A DNA stretch of 64,000 nucleotides from Brevundimonas sp. (lineage in GTDB: Bacteria; Pseudomonadota; Alphaproteobacteria; Caulobacterales; Caulobacteraceae), in contig NZ_JAUSOE010000026.1 in assembly GCF_030656255.1 (NCBI RefSeq), positions 29,382 to 93,381 of the forward strand, given 5' to 3'. Below the pieces are notes generated by a model. The model saw only the letters and a list, made by a program, of their open reading frames with translations. It had not been told where the DNA came from and did not search any database. The translations under genes and the position numbers were made by a program. Shown one piece after another: positions 17,652 through 25,366 of this stretch. The stretch's first letter is position 1; each line of letters begins with the position of its first letter.

Positions 17652-18250
17652 GTCCTCCGAAGCACCGCCCCATCAGGCCGATGTCTGTCCAACAATAGAA
17701 AAACGCCGCCAACGATCAAACCGATAGCGAAAGGTACGATATGTCCCGGCTTTACGCCCTCATGGCCGCTCACAAACAGGTCCAGCGCCACGCTGACCGC
17801 GACGCCCACGACCGCAGACCACCAGCCGACGCTCTTGCGGCCCAGCACCACCAGCGCTGTCGCACACAGCGTCAGATAGGCTTGGGACGCGCCAGACACA
17901 TAGGCGTCAGGCTGCACCAGCGCCGACGCCAATTGCCCGAAAGCGCCGCCGATCAGACCTAATGCAAGAACAAGCGGCCAACTCAACCGCCGCGTTAACG
18001 CAGACCCGACCAAGCCGATGATGACGGCGTTGAGCACCATGTGCGGAAACTTGACGTGCAGCCATTGCGAGGCCAGCAGCTTCCACCCGTTTTCCAGCGT
18101 CAAGGTTCGGCCTTCGAACGTCCCATAGGCCGTCAGATCGATCGAATGCTGACGCATCCACAGCGGTTGCCCCAGATGAACGGCGACGGCGATCCAGACG
18201 AGGATGAGGCTCGCCGCCCAGACCCACAGGATCGCTTCGCCCCGGCTCAT
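17648..18250 (-). CDS. Rhomboid-family intramembrane serine protease
   Basis: 200 residues, about six membrane segments. Rhomboid landmarks are all present: QWLHVKFPHMVLNAVIIGLVG (the H...N of the second core helix), the catalytic Ser in VSGASQAYL (GxSx), and a late HIVPFAIGLIVGG that supplies the catalytic His. Its substrates cannot be told. Placed between fabD (4 nt upstream) and fabG (overlapping), an unusual site for a protease, inside a fatty-acid operon. Confidence 0.75.
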   Translation of the reverse strand: MSRGEAILWVWAASLILVWIAVAVHLGQPLWMRQHSIDLTAYGTFEGRTLTLENGWKLLASQWLHVKFPHMVLNAVIIGLVGSALTRRLSWPLVLALGLIGGAFGQLASALVQPDAYVSGASQAYLTLCATALVVLGRKSVGWWSAVVGVAVSVALDLFVSGHEGVKPGHIVPFAIGLIVGGVFLLLDRHRPDGAVLRRT

Positions 18251-18254
18251 ATGG

Positions 18255-19202
18255 TCAGGCTTGTGACTTCGCGAAGGCTTCCAGCTCTTCCGGCGTATTC
18301 AGCGGCAGACACTCGGCCTCCGGCGCGATCCGCTTGGCCATGCCGGTCAGCACCTTGCCTGAGCCGATCTCGACAAAGCGGGTGGCCCCACCTTCGGTCG
18401 CCATCCACTCCATGCTCTCGCGCCAGCGCACCCGGCCGGTCACCTGTTCCACCAGCAGACGGCGAATGACTTCCGGATCGCTCTCCGGCCGCGCCAGCAC
18501 ATTGGCCACCACGGGCACGGCCGGCGCCAGGATGGTCGCCGACGCCAGGGCCGCCGCCATCTCGTCCGCCGCCGGCTGCATCAGCGGGCAGTGGAAGGGC
18601 GCCGAGACGTTCAGCGGGATCGCCCGCGCGCCCAGTTCCTTGGCCTTCTCGATGGCCCGGTCCACGGCGGCCTTCTCGCCCGAGATGACGATATTGCCGT
18701 TGTTGTTGTCGTTGGCGACCACGCAGACGCCGATTTCCGAACCGGCCGCCGCCGCCGCTTCCGCCAGGGCCAGATCCGTCTTGGGGCCGATCAGCGAGGC
18801 CATCGCCCCCTGCCCCACCGGAACCGCCCGCTGCATGGCCTGGCCGCGCAGCTTCAGCAGCCGCGCCGTATCCGACAGCGAGATCGCCCCCGCCGCCGCC
18901 AGGGCCGAATATTCGCCCAGCGAGTGACCGGCGACATAGGCCGCCGTCGTGACATCGAACCCGAACTCGACCTTCAGCGCCCGCATCGCCGCCATGGACA
19001 CCGCCATCAGGGCGGGCTGGGCGTTCTCGGTCAGGGTCAGCTGGTCCTCGGGGCCTTCGCGCATCAGAACCGACAGTTTCTGGCCCAGGGCCTCGTCCAC
19101 CTCGGCGAAGACCTCGCGGGCGGAGGCGAAGGCGTCGGCCAGTTGCGCGCCCATGCCGACGGCCTGGCTGCCCTGCCCCGGAAACAGAAGTGCGAGGGTC
19201 AT
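18255..19202 (-). CDS. fabD: Malonyl-CoA:ACP transacylase
   Basis: 315 residues. Key blocks are LALLFPGQGSQAVGMG, the nucleophile elbow AGHSLGEYSALAAAG and the second catalytic His in SAPFHCPLM. It moves malonyl from CoA to ACP for fatty acid synthesis. First gene of the minus-strand fab block; about 84 bp separate it from the convergent-direction end of the cytochrome b561 gene upstream. Confidence 0.95.
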   Translation of the reverse strand: MTLALLFPGQGSQAVGMGAQLADAFASAREVFAEVDEALGQKLSVLMREGPEDQLTLTENAQPALMAVSMAAMRALKVEFGFDVTTAAYVAGHSLGEYSALAAAGAISLSDTARLLKLRGQAMQRAVPVGQGAMASLIGPKTDLALAEAAAAAGSEIGVCVVANDNNNGNIVISGEKAAVDRAIEKAKELGARAIPLNVSAPFHCPLMQPAADEMAAALASATILAPAVPVVANVLARPESDPEVIRRLLVEQVTGRVRWRESMEWMATEGGATRFVEIGSGKVLTGMAKRIAPEAECLPLNTPEELEAFAKSQA

Positions 19203-19286
19203 CGACCGCTCCCTGAATCATTGATCAAGAGCGCGGACCCCTAAGGCCTGACTTCCCTCAGGGCAAGCGGCGGCGCATGCGTCGCC

Positions 19287-20645
19287 TCAGCCTGCGCGTC
19301 GCGCCGAGACCTTGATCTGGACACCGATCATCTTCGACACCCAGTCGCCGGTGGCGTCGGACTCCAGTCCGAGGTTCAGCGCCGTCCGATCCAGTTCCAG
19401 CCGTCCCTCCACGGTGGCGACGCCGGCGCTCTCGCGGTAGGTGAAGGGCAGGACCACAGCCAGGCTCGTCGCTTTGATCCGCAGCCGGCCGGTCGCCTGA
19501 TAGCGATTTCCGCCCAGGGCGCGGAAGCCGGTCGTTTCGAACCGGGCGGTCGGATACTGGCCGGTATCAAACCATTCGACGCCCTTCAGAGACCCTTCCT
19601 GCGTCGCGTCGCCGGTCCGGGCCGAGGCCGTCTGCACCGTGATCACCGCCTTGGACCCGGCCAAGTCCTCCGGATCGAACCGGATCTGGCCCTCCCACTG
19701 TTCGAATCGGCCCTTGAAGGCCGCACCCGACTGGGTTCCGGCGAAGGCAATGCTGGAGGCGGCGGGGTCGATGGTCCAAGCGCCGGCTTTTACAGGCTGA
19801 GGCGTCGCATCCGCCGCGACCGGCTCAGGCTCGGGCGCAGGCCCGGGCGCAGGGCCAGCCTCGGATTCCGCTTCCGGCGCAGGCGTCGAGGCTGGAACGG
19901 ACGCTTCCGGCCGGATCGCCTCCAGCTCAGGTCTGGCGTAGGGCCGCGCCGCCACGGCGCCGGCCATGGCCACGACCGCGATCAGGGCCACGCCGACGCC
20001 CCGCTCGACCCAGGGCGAAGACGGCGCGGAAACCGCAGCCTCGTGCCCCGCTTTCAGAAATGGAACCATGTGCGCCAGCACTCCGTCGCGATCGACGAAC
20101 TGGTGCTTCAGCGCCGCCCCGACGTGCAGGGCGATCAGGACGACCGCGCCCCAGGCCATCGCCGCATGCGCCCCCACGGCCTGGAAGGCCAGGGTCCGCT
20201 TCACGCTCGCCGCCAGTTCGCCCACGCCCGGCAGGTGCGGGATCGGGAACAGGCCGAACCAGCTGGTCGCCACCTCCAGCGCCCGATCCTGCGCCACGGC
20301 CCAGCCGGCCGAGACATACAGCCACCCCGTCAGCGGCAGGGCCAGCATCAGGGCGTAGAAGGCCACATGGGTCGTATTGGCGGCGAAGGCCTCCCACCGC
20401 TTCATCCCGCCCGGCAGGGCCGGCGGCCGATGCGTCAGCCGCCAGACGATCCGCACCACGGTCAGGGCCAGGATCAGGAAACCGATCGACTTGTGGATCT
20501 GGAACACCCGATAGGCCAGGGCCTGGCTTTCGGGCTGTTCGATGGCGGCGGTCATCCACAATCCCATCGGGATCATCGACAGGATGCAGACGGCGATCCC
20601 CCAGTGCAGGGCGATGGCGACGGCGGAATAGCGACGGGCGGCCAT
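19287..20645 (-). CDS. Cytochrome b561 - YceI fusion protein
   Basis: 452 residues. The N-terminal 185 or so are a di-heme cytochrome b561 domain with four membrane helices and His residues in ALHWGIAVC, YRVFQIHKSIGF, NTTHVAFYALMLALPLTGWLYV and LIALHVGAALKHQFVD. A fifth hydrophobic segment and a Glu/Pro/Ala-rich linker (about 230-280) lead to a YceI-like lipocalin domain (AGAWTIDPAASSIAFAGTQSGAAFKGRFEQWEGQIRFDP). YceI proteins bind isoprenoid quinone-like lipids, so a quinone-linked redox role at the periplasmic face is a reasonable inference. Confidence 0.85.
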   Translation of the reverse strand: MAARRYSAVAIALHWGIAVCILSMIPMGLWMTAAIEQPESQALAYRVFQIHKSIGFLILALTVVRIVWRLTHRPPALPGGMKRWEAFAANTTHVAFYALMLALPLTGWLYVSAGWAVAQDRALEVATSWFGLFPIPHLPGVGELAASVKRTLAFQAVGAHAAMAWGAVVLIALHVGAALKHQFVDRDGVLAHMVPFLKAGHEAAVSAPSSPWVERGVGVALIAVVAMAGAVAARPYARPELEAIRPEASVPASTPAPEAESEAGPAPGPAPEPEPVAADATPQPVKAGAWTIDPAASSIAFAGTQSGAAFKGRFEQWEGQIRFDPEDLAGSKAVITVQTASARTGDATQEGSLKGVEWFDTGQYPTARFETTGFRALGGNRYQATGRLRIKATSLAVVLPFTYRESAGVATVEGRLELDRTALNLGLESDATGDWVSKMIGVQIKVSARRAG

Positions 20646-20814
20646 CGAGGCTCTCCGGATCAGTGATGCAACCAGCCCCCGCCGCCTTGCTTGTTCGGCG
20701 CGCGGGGGAAACGAGACGCCCCTCTACACCCGCCACGCTTCATTTCGCAACACTAACTGTATCATTTGAACGGCTCGACGCATGAGCCTTTGCGCCGGAC
20801 TAATGAGAACAAAT

Positions 20815-20829
20815 GTTCTTGCTATGTTC
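20815..20829 (+). promoter_or_regulatory. SOS (LexA) box before the radical SAM gene
   Basis: GTTC-TTGCTAT-GTTC matches the alphaproteobacterial LexA operator GTTC-N7-GTTC exactly. It lies 25 nt before the ATG at 20855, where it would overlap the promoter. The first half is also part of a short palindrome (AGAACA-AA-TGTTCT). Confidence 0.75.
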
Positions 20830-20854
20830 CATTTTCTGATCCACCTTCCCTTTC

Positions 20855-21085
20855 ATGCAAACCGCCAAGGGAAGAGGCGCGCGTTCGAATGCCACAGGCC
20901 GTTACGAGCCCGAGCAGCATGAATCGTTCGACGACGGCTGGACGAACGACGACGCCGAGGCCGCGCCGCTGCGCACCACCCTCACGCCCGAACACGCCCG
21001 CACCATCATCGCCCGGAACGACAGTCCGGACATCGGCTTCGACCGCTCCATCAACCCGTACAAAGGTTGCGAACATGGCTGGCAT
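20855..21085 (+). pseudogene. PA0069-type radical SAM protein, N-terminal stump
   Basis: The first 75 or so residues read like the start of the PA0069 radical SAM family: RGARSNATGRYEP, then DDGW, TTLTPEHARTIIARNDSPDIGFDRSINPYKGCEHG. The expected next residues are C-x-Y-C of the CxxxCxxC iron-sulphur motif, but the frame continues as WHCYTVLHW and stops at 21124. The homologous part ends in phage DNA, so the host gene is interrupted exactly at its cluster loop. The remainder should lie at the far end of the prophage, beyond the window. Confidence 0.8.
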
Positions 21086-21120
21086 TGCTATACGGTTCTA
21101 CATTGGGCACAGCTTGGCCC
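21060..21120. other. Probable prophage attL site
   Basis: Host homology (NPYKGCEHG) is lost near 21075-21085, and the large serine integrase starts at 21121. Integrases of this class cut at the end of the element next to their own gene, so the crossover lies within this stretch. The exact core dinucleotide cannot be defined without attR or an unoccupied strain. Confidence 0.65.
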
Positions 21121-22872
21121 ATGAACGCGCCAGTCAACTGCATTTTGTATATTCGCTTCAGCACGAAGCGGCAGGAAACCGGGGCGTCCCGAGAACGCCA
21201 GCTTGAGGATTGCCACGCCTATGCGGCCCGGCAGGGCTGGAATGTCACCCGACTGGTTGAAGACCTCGGGCGGTCAGCTTGGTCAGGCGACCACCTGAAC
21301 TCGGGGAACCTCGGAACACTGGCCAACGAGGTCCGCGCCGGGGAGATTCCGGCTGGCACGATCATCCTGACCGAAAAGCTGGATCGCTTGAGCCGGATGG
21401 AAAGCCGGATCACCCGCAGGTGGATGGAAGACATGACCGACGCCGGGGTGCTGTTCGCCACCGTGTCGCCGGGCAAGCTGTATGACCGCGACACCTTCGG
21501 TGGATCGAGGCTGACGGACTTCCTCGAAATCCTGTTGGGGGCCAAGGCCGCACACGACTATTCGGAGAACCTGTCTGACAAGGTGACGGACGGTTGGGAA
21601 AAGAAAATCAGCCGGGAGAAATACGACCTGATCACCCGTAAGGTGCCGGGCTGGATCACGGTCACCAAAGAAGGCCAACGGGTCTGCAATCACCACGCCG
21701 CGTCGGTGGTGAAGATTTACCAGTTGGCCGCCGATGGCCTCGGTGTGCGGATGATCGCCAAGCGACTGAATGACGACAAGGTGCCGACGTGGGGTCGAAC
21801 CTCGACATGGGATCAGTCGAACGTCCGCTTTATCCTGACCTCCCCTGCTGCTGAAGGCGACTACCTGTCAGGCGGGGCCAACCCCGGCCGGGTGAAGAAC
21901 GCCGGGGTCTTCCATCCCGGCTATTATGAACGGGCCGTGCCCGCCGATCTGGTCGCCAAGGCGCGGGAGAAGATGGCCGGGCGCAAGCTGACCGGCGGTC
22001 GGGAATCAGGCAAGGCCGTCAACCTGTTCTCGGGCCTGATCCTCTGCGATCACTGCGGCTCTCGCATGTATCTGCGGACCCTGCCCAACAAGAGCCGGGT
22101 CTACCAGTGTTCAGATGCCAACCAGCGTCGGGGGTGCTCCCACAACGAGACGTTCCGGTATGACGCCTTCGAAGCCGCCGCGCTCGATGTGGTCCTGACC
22201 CGCGCCCTCGATGACCGGCACTTCAAACGTCCTGACGACAGCCTGTCGCTGGTCCATCAGGTGGCCGCACAGAAGAAGGCCATAGCCGATGCCGAAACGC
22301 TCGCCGGGTCCGCCTACGCCATCTATCTGAAGCACCCCGACAACCCGATGGCCGAAGCCCGGTTCGAAGAGTTGAGCGCGGCCCTGAAGACGGCGAAGGC
22401 CAGCCTTGGACCTCTTGAGGAAGCCTTGGCCAAGGCCCGTGGTTGGGTCAGTCCGGCCGAACATGCCCGGCGCGTGATGGAAATCCGCGACGCCATCGCC
22501 AGCCCGGACAAGGTGACGCGCGAGGCGGCCCGTCTGAAGGTCATGGACGCCCTTAAGGGGGTCGTGGCTGAAGTCCGGTGCAACGCCGTGGACACGCAGC
22601 GAGGCGAGCCTGAACGGACGTTCTCGTTGACGCTGGTCGGCGGGATGATCGGGGCCAAGTTCGACAACGCGGGCAACGTCATCGCCGAATACGATCTGAC
22701 GGAAAACCTGACGACGGTCACCCTGCCCGATGGCACTGCGGTCGATATGGCTGCGCCGATCCGGGCCGGGATGCTCGGGGGCGATCCGAAGCTTGAAGCG
22801 ACCTTGGATGCGGTCCTGCGCCGTCAGGAAGCCGCTGCGTCTTCCTCTTCCTTGACCGGGGCCAAGGCATAA
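21121..22872 (+). CDS. Large serine recombinase (prophage integrase)
   Basis: 583 residues from MNAPVNCILYIRFSTKRQ; the Ser of YIRFST is the nucleophile. The catalytic domain (about 1-150) has LTEKLDRLSRMESRI, and the recombinase domain (about 170-280) follows. A zinc ribbon (LILCDHCGSRMYL...YQCSDANQRRGCSH) begins near 320, and a helical C-terminal region makes up the rest. It joins attP to an attB in the radical SAM gene 35-65 bp upstream. Its 3' end overlaps the convergent gene at 22824 by 49 bp. Excision would need a separate directionality factor, not identified here. Confidence 0.93.
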   Translation: MNAPVNCILYIRFSTKRQETGASRERQLEDCHAYAARQGWNVTRLVEDLGRSAWSGDHLNSGNLGTLANEVRAGEIPAGTIILTEKLDRLSRMESRITRRWMEDMTDAGVLFATVSPGKLYDRDTFGGSRLTDFLEILLGAKAAHDYSENLSDKVTDGWEKKISREKYDLITRKVPGWITVTKEGQRVCNHHAASVVKIYQLAADGLGVRMIAKRLNDDKVPTWGRTSTWDQSNVRFILTSPAAEGDYLSGGANPGRVKNAGVFHPGYYERAVPADLVAKAREKMAGRKLTGGRESGKAVNLFSGLILCDHCGSRMYLRTLPNKSRVYQCSDANQRRGCSHNETFRYDAFEAAALDVVLTRALDDRHFKRPDDSLSLVHQVAAQKKAIADAETLAGSAYAIYLKHPDNPMAEARFEELSAALKTAKASLGPLEEALAKARGWVSPAEHARRVMEIRDAIASPDKVTREAARLKVMDALKGVVAEVRCNAVDTQRGEPERTFSLTLVGGMIGAKFDNAGNVIAEYDLTENLTTVTLPDGTAVDMAAPIRAGMLGGDPKLEATLDAVLRRQEAAASSSSLTGAKA

Positions 22873-23135
22873 CCCCCGGTCTTGGTCTTGACCTGCATGA
22901 ACCGGCGGAAGGCGTAGTTCCCAATTCCGAGGGACATGCCGGATAGAGCCACCACCATGTCGGCGTTGCCGGGGGTCAGGATAGCCACGACCGTCAGGGG
23001 CAACATCAGCCACATGTAGACCTTCGACAGGGACAGCATGGGGGCGCAGTCCTTCACCGGCGGTTCCAGCACGTTCAGGAACCAGAGGACGGCGAGGATC
23101 GCGGACCAGATCGCTGCAAGGACGCGCCGGATCAT
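22824..23135 (-). CDS. Small membrane protein, possible holin
   Basis: 103 residues with three hydrophobic stretches (AAIWSAILAVLWFLNVL, YMWLMLPLTVVAILTPG, MVVALSGMSLGIGNYAF), then a charged tail (VKTKTGGYALAPVKEEEDA). Size, topology and position at the end of the late unit fit a class I holin, but no family motif was recognised. Start overlaps the GIY-YIG stop (ATGA). Confidence 0.5.
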   Translation of the reverse strand: MIRRVLAAIWSAILAVLWFLNVLEPPVKDCAPMLSLSKVYMWLMLPLTVVAILTPGNADMVVALSGMSLGIGNYAFRRFMQVKTKTGGYALAPVKEEEDAAAS

Positions 23136-23542
23136 GCGCCCACCTGAAGCATTCCCGCCACCTTCGAAGGTCGGAAGCGGTTCATGATGTGGCCGTTGTA
23201 GAAGGCGCGAGAGCCGTCAGGAAGCCGGGCATAGAGGACGTTCCGGGCGAACATCTCCCGCGTCTCTTCGTAGTTCATCAACGGCCGGGTCTTGCAGAGC
23301 GTCAGGATTTCCCGGCGGAAGTTGTCCGGGCCGAGCGCGGCCACGTCCTTCTTCAATTCGGTGCATGATCCGAAGTAGCGGCGCCACAGATCGAGGCGGA
23401 CCTTGCCGTGCTTCTTTTCCTTCAGAACCTTTTGGCCGACGTAGGCGCGGCCCGTGGTCAGGTTCGTGATCAGGTATGTGAAGCCAGCGAACTTCGTCAG
23501 TTCGGCTTCGTCTACGTCGGGCGGGATGATCCAGTCTGTCAT
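23132..23542 (-). CDS. GIY-YIG nuclease, Seg-like homing type
   Basis: 136 residues. The GIY-YIG core is the variant FTYLITNLTTGRAYVGQKV, followed by Arg in RLDLWRRYFGSCTELKKDVAALGPDNFRREILTLCKTR and the late Glu region NYEETREMFARNVLY. This layout is that of short Seg-like free-standing homing nucleases common in T4-type phages. Start chosen at 23542 because a late-promoter-type octamer ends 3 nt before it; the longer frame to 23641 crosses a terminator. Confidence 0.75.
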   Translation of the reverse strand: MTDWIIPPDVDEAELTKFAGFTYLITNLTTGRAYVGQKVLKEKKHGKVRLDLWRRYFGSCTELKKDVAALGPDNFRREILTLCKTRPLMNYEETREMFARNVLYARLPDGSRAFYNGHIMNRFRPSKVAGMLQVGA

Positions 23543-23545
23543 CCG

Positions 23546-23553
23546 ATATTTAG
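23546..23553 (-). promoter_or_regulatory. Late-promoter octamer before GIY-YIG gene
   Basis: CTAAATAT, then CGG, then ATG (minus strand). Same octamer class and spacing as the other sites in the virion module; just downstream of the 23565-23592 terminator. Confidence 0.7.
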
Positions 23554-23564
23554 CGGAATGCAAA

Positions 23565-23592
23565 GGGAGGCCGGGGTTCGCCCCGGCCTCCC
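23565..23592 (-). terminator. Rho-independent terminator ending the fibre/lysis unit
   Basis: Perfect 12-bp GC-rich stem (23565-23576 with 23581-23592), four-base loop, then TTT in the minus direction. It lies 50 nt downstream of the gene ending at 23644 and before the GIY-YIG promoter octamer. Confidence 0.8.
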
Positions 23593-23643
23593 CACACAAC
23601 ACAATCGGAGAATACCGGGAACCAATGACCCCTCCCGGCACAA

Positions 23644-23829
23644 CTATTTAGTCAGTTTGGGCAATCGGTGGGCGGCTTCGACCACCCCGGCCTTCCACGT
23701 CTCGACCCTATGGTTGATGTGCGCCGCGCCGATCCAGATGATGGCGATGCACGCGATGACGATGGCGGTCCAGCCAGCCAGCTTCGAATAGATCGGGCTG
23801 GCTGCGATTGCGTCTATGAAAGGGATCAT
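23644..23829 (-). CDS. Small single-pass membrane protein
   Basis: 61 residues: MIPFIDAIAASPIYSKLAG, a membrane helix (WTAIVIACIAIIWIGAAHI), then a basic tail ending RLPKLTK. Overlaps the preceding gene by 4 nt (ATGA). Possible role in lysis (holin, pinholin or inner spanin-like) from location only. A CTAAATAG sequence overlaps its stop. Confidence 0.55.
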   Translation of the reverse strand: MIPFIDAIAASPIYSKLAGWTAIVIACIAIIWIGAAHINHRVETWKAGVVEAAHRLPKLTK

Positions 23830-24260
23830 TTCGGCAGCATCGCGACGACGGGCGCCTGAACTTGCTGGACCTGCGCCGCCCGTTCGGTCTTGGCCGTGTT
23901 GCTGTTGGAGTTGAAGACCAGCGCGGTGACGCCGCCGCCGAACGCGACCAGCACCAGCAGACACGCGCCGATGATGAAGGTGCGAATCTCCTTGAATGAT
24001 TCGTTCGGGGCCTTCGTCGCCATGTCCCGTTCAAGGTTGGTCAGACGATGGTTGGTCATGGCCTCATCAGCCTTGGTGTTCACCACCTGCATAATGTTGT
24101 TTTTCGAGTGGGCGACCTCGGTGGCGATCTTGTCCGCCATCTTGTCCCCGAGTTCATCGAACTTCCCGGTCAGTTTCTCGACAGCGGTCGTCATGCCCTT
24201 CACCTCGGTTTCAAGGCTGGCAATACGCTCGCCAATTCTGTTGTCTGAAGCCGTCGTCAT
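23826..24260 (-). CDS. Coiled-coil protein with C-terminal membrane helix
   Basis: 144 residues. Residues 8-60 are heptad-rich (RIASLETEVKGMTTAVEKLTGKFDELGDKMADKI) and a membrane helix lies at about 98-118 (IIGACLLVLVAFGGGVTALVF). A short Gln/Ala-rich tail ends it. Overlaps both neighbours by 1-4 nt. It resembles the small haemolysin XhlA-type phage lysis proteins in layout, which would fit its place next to putative holin genes; no motif proves it. Confidence 0.55.
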   Translation of the reverse strand: MTTASDNRIGERIASLETEVKGMTTAVEKLTGKFDELGDKMADKIATEVAHSKNNIMQVVNTKADEAMTNHRLTNLERDMATKAPNESFKEIRTFIIGACLLVLVAFGGGVTALVFNSNSNTAKTERAAQVQQVQAPVVAMLPK

Positions 24261-25366
24261 CAGACGCTCTGCATCGTGACAACGAAGCTTTCGAGGCCAT
24301 TTCCCCGGCTACCGCCGGTGTAGCCACCGCCGGTCGAACCACCCGCCGTCACCGGCGCAGTCGTGTTGTAGGTGGTATTGATCGCGGCCGGGGTTCCCCC
24401 AACTGCGCCTTGGCTCGGGAAGGTGATTTCAACGAAGCCGTTGGCCCCTTGCCCACCGAACCAATATCCACCGCCGTCATAGCGATCTTTGCAGCCGCCA
24501 CCGCCGCCGCCCGATCCATGGCCGACCCCGGCCTTCCCAGCCGATGCGCCGGTCACGCGGTCACCACCACCACCAGCAAGGCCACCGGCGCCGCCGAAGC
24601 TTCCCTGTGTCGGACCCGGCGCCCCACCGCCCCCAAAGGTCGATGCGCGGTCGTTAGTCCCACCGGGGCCAAGCTGACCCGTCAGGCCGCTCGGAAGACC
24701 ACCAGTGCCGCCTTGTGATACTTGGGCCGCCTGATTGGTGTTCCTCGACGTGATGCCGCCTTCGCCGCCGGTGGCGGTGAAGATCACGGCGCCGTTCTGC
24801 GTGACAGTCGTCTGGCCTCCCAATGATCCGTCGCGGACTGGAAGGTTGTTGCTTGGTTTGCCGTTGACGGTCGGGGTAGCAGCACCAATGCCACCTGCCC
24901 CAATGGTGAAGACGAACTTGTCGCCCGGCTTGCAGGGGACTTCGATGTAGCGGCCAAAGCCACCCGATCCGCCGCCGCCGCCGCCGCCGCCATTGCCGTA
25001 TTCGGTTCCTGCCCCGCCACCGCCGCCACCGGCGACGATCCAGTTGAACATCACGGAATTCACACCGCTCGGGGCAGTCCATGACGTTGTGCGGTCGAAG
25101 CCAAGGGTTTGGGCGTCGGGGATCGCATCACCCGGCATCGGCCAAGCCTGAAGCGTGATCGGAAGGCCGAGGGTAAGGCTGGCGCGGTTCGGACCTGCCC
25201 ACGGACGCCCTGCGGCATCACAGGCGGCTTTCACCTTGTCATACATGCTGGTCCAGTCGGCGTCGTCGATCACGGCGCCGGGCGTCACCATCGAAATGTT
25301 GGTGCCGAGAAGCGAGTTGTATGAGGTCGCCAAGGCGTTCCGGTCTGCTGCGGAAATGACGGCCAT
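24260..25366 (-). CDS. Glycine-rich tail tip / fibre adhesin
   Basis: 368 residues. The first 100 residues are a compact domain. From about residue 110 come repeated glycine tracts (GGGGGGAG, GNGGGGGGGGSGGFG, GGGGAPG, GHGSGGGGGGC) alternating with short hydrophobic strands. That composition is typical of polyglycine-helix adhesins at phage fibre tips and of glycine-rich receptor-recognition proteins. Follows the larger fibre gene with a TAATG overlap, so fibre and tip are coupled. Confidence 0.65.
   Translation of the reverse strand: MAVISAADRNALATSYNSLLGTNISMVTPGAVIDDADWTSMYDKVKAACDAAGRPWAGPNRASLTLGLPITLQAWPMPGDAIPDAQTLGFDRTTSWTAPSGVNSVMFNWIVAGGGGGGAGTEYGNGGGGGGGGSGGFGRYIEVPCKPGDKFVFTIGAGGIGAATPTVNGKPSNNLPVRDGSLGGQTTVTQNGAVIFTATGGEGGITSRNTNQAAQVSQGGTGGLPSGLTGQLGPGGTNDRASTFGGGGAPGPTQGSFGGAGGLAGGGGDRVTGASAGKAGVGHGSGGGGGGCKDRYDGGGYWFGGQGANGFVEITFPSQGAVGGTPAAINTTYNTTAPVTAGGSTGGGYTGGSRGNGLESFVVTMQSV

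Noticed and set aside
23644-23651. CTAAATAG overlapping a stop codon as another late octamer
   Set aside because: A terminator hairpin lies between it and the next gene, which has its own octamer at 23546.
24950-25030. GCC-type trinucleotide run as a microsatellite
   Set aside because: It encodes the glycine tracts of the fibre adhesin on the minus strand; no reason to treat it as a separate feature.
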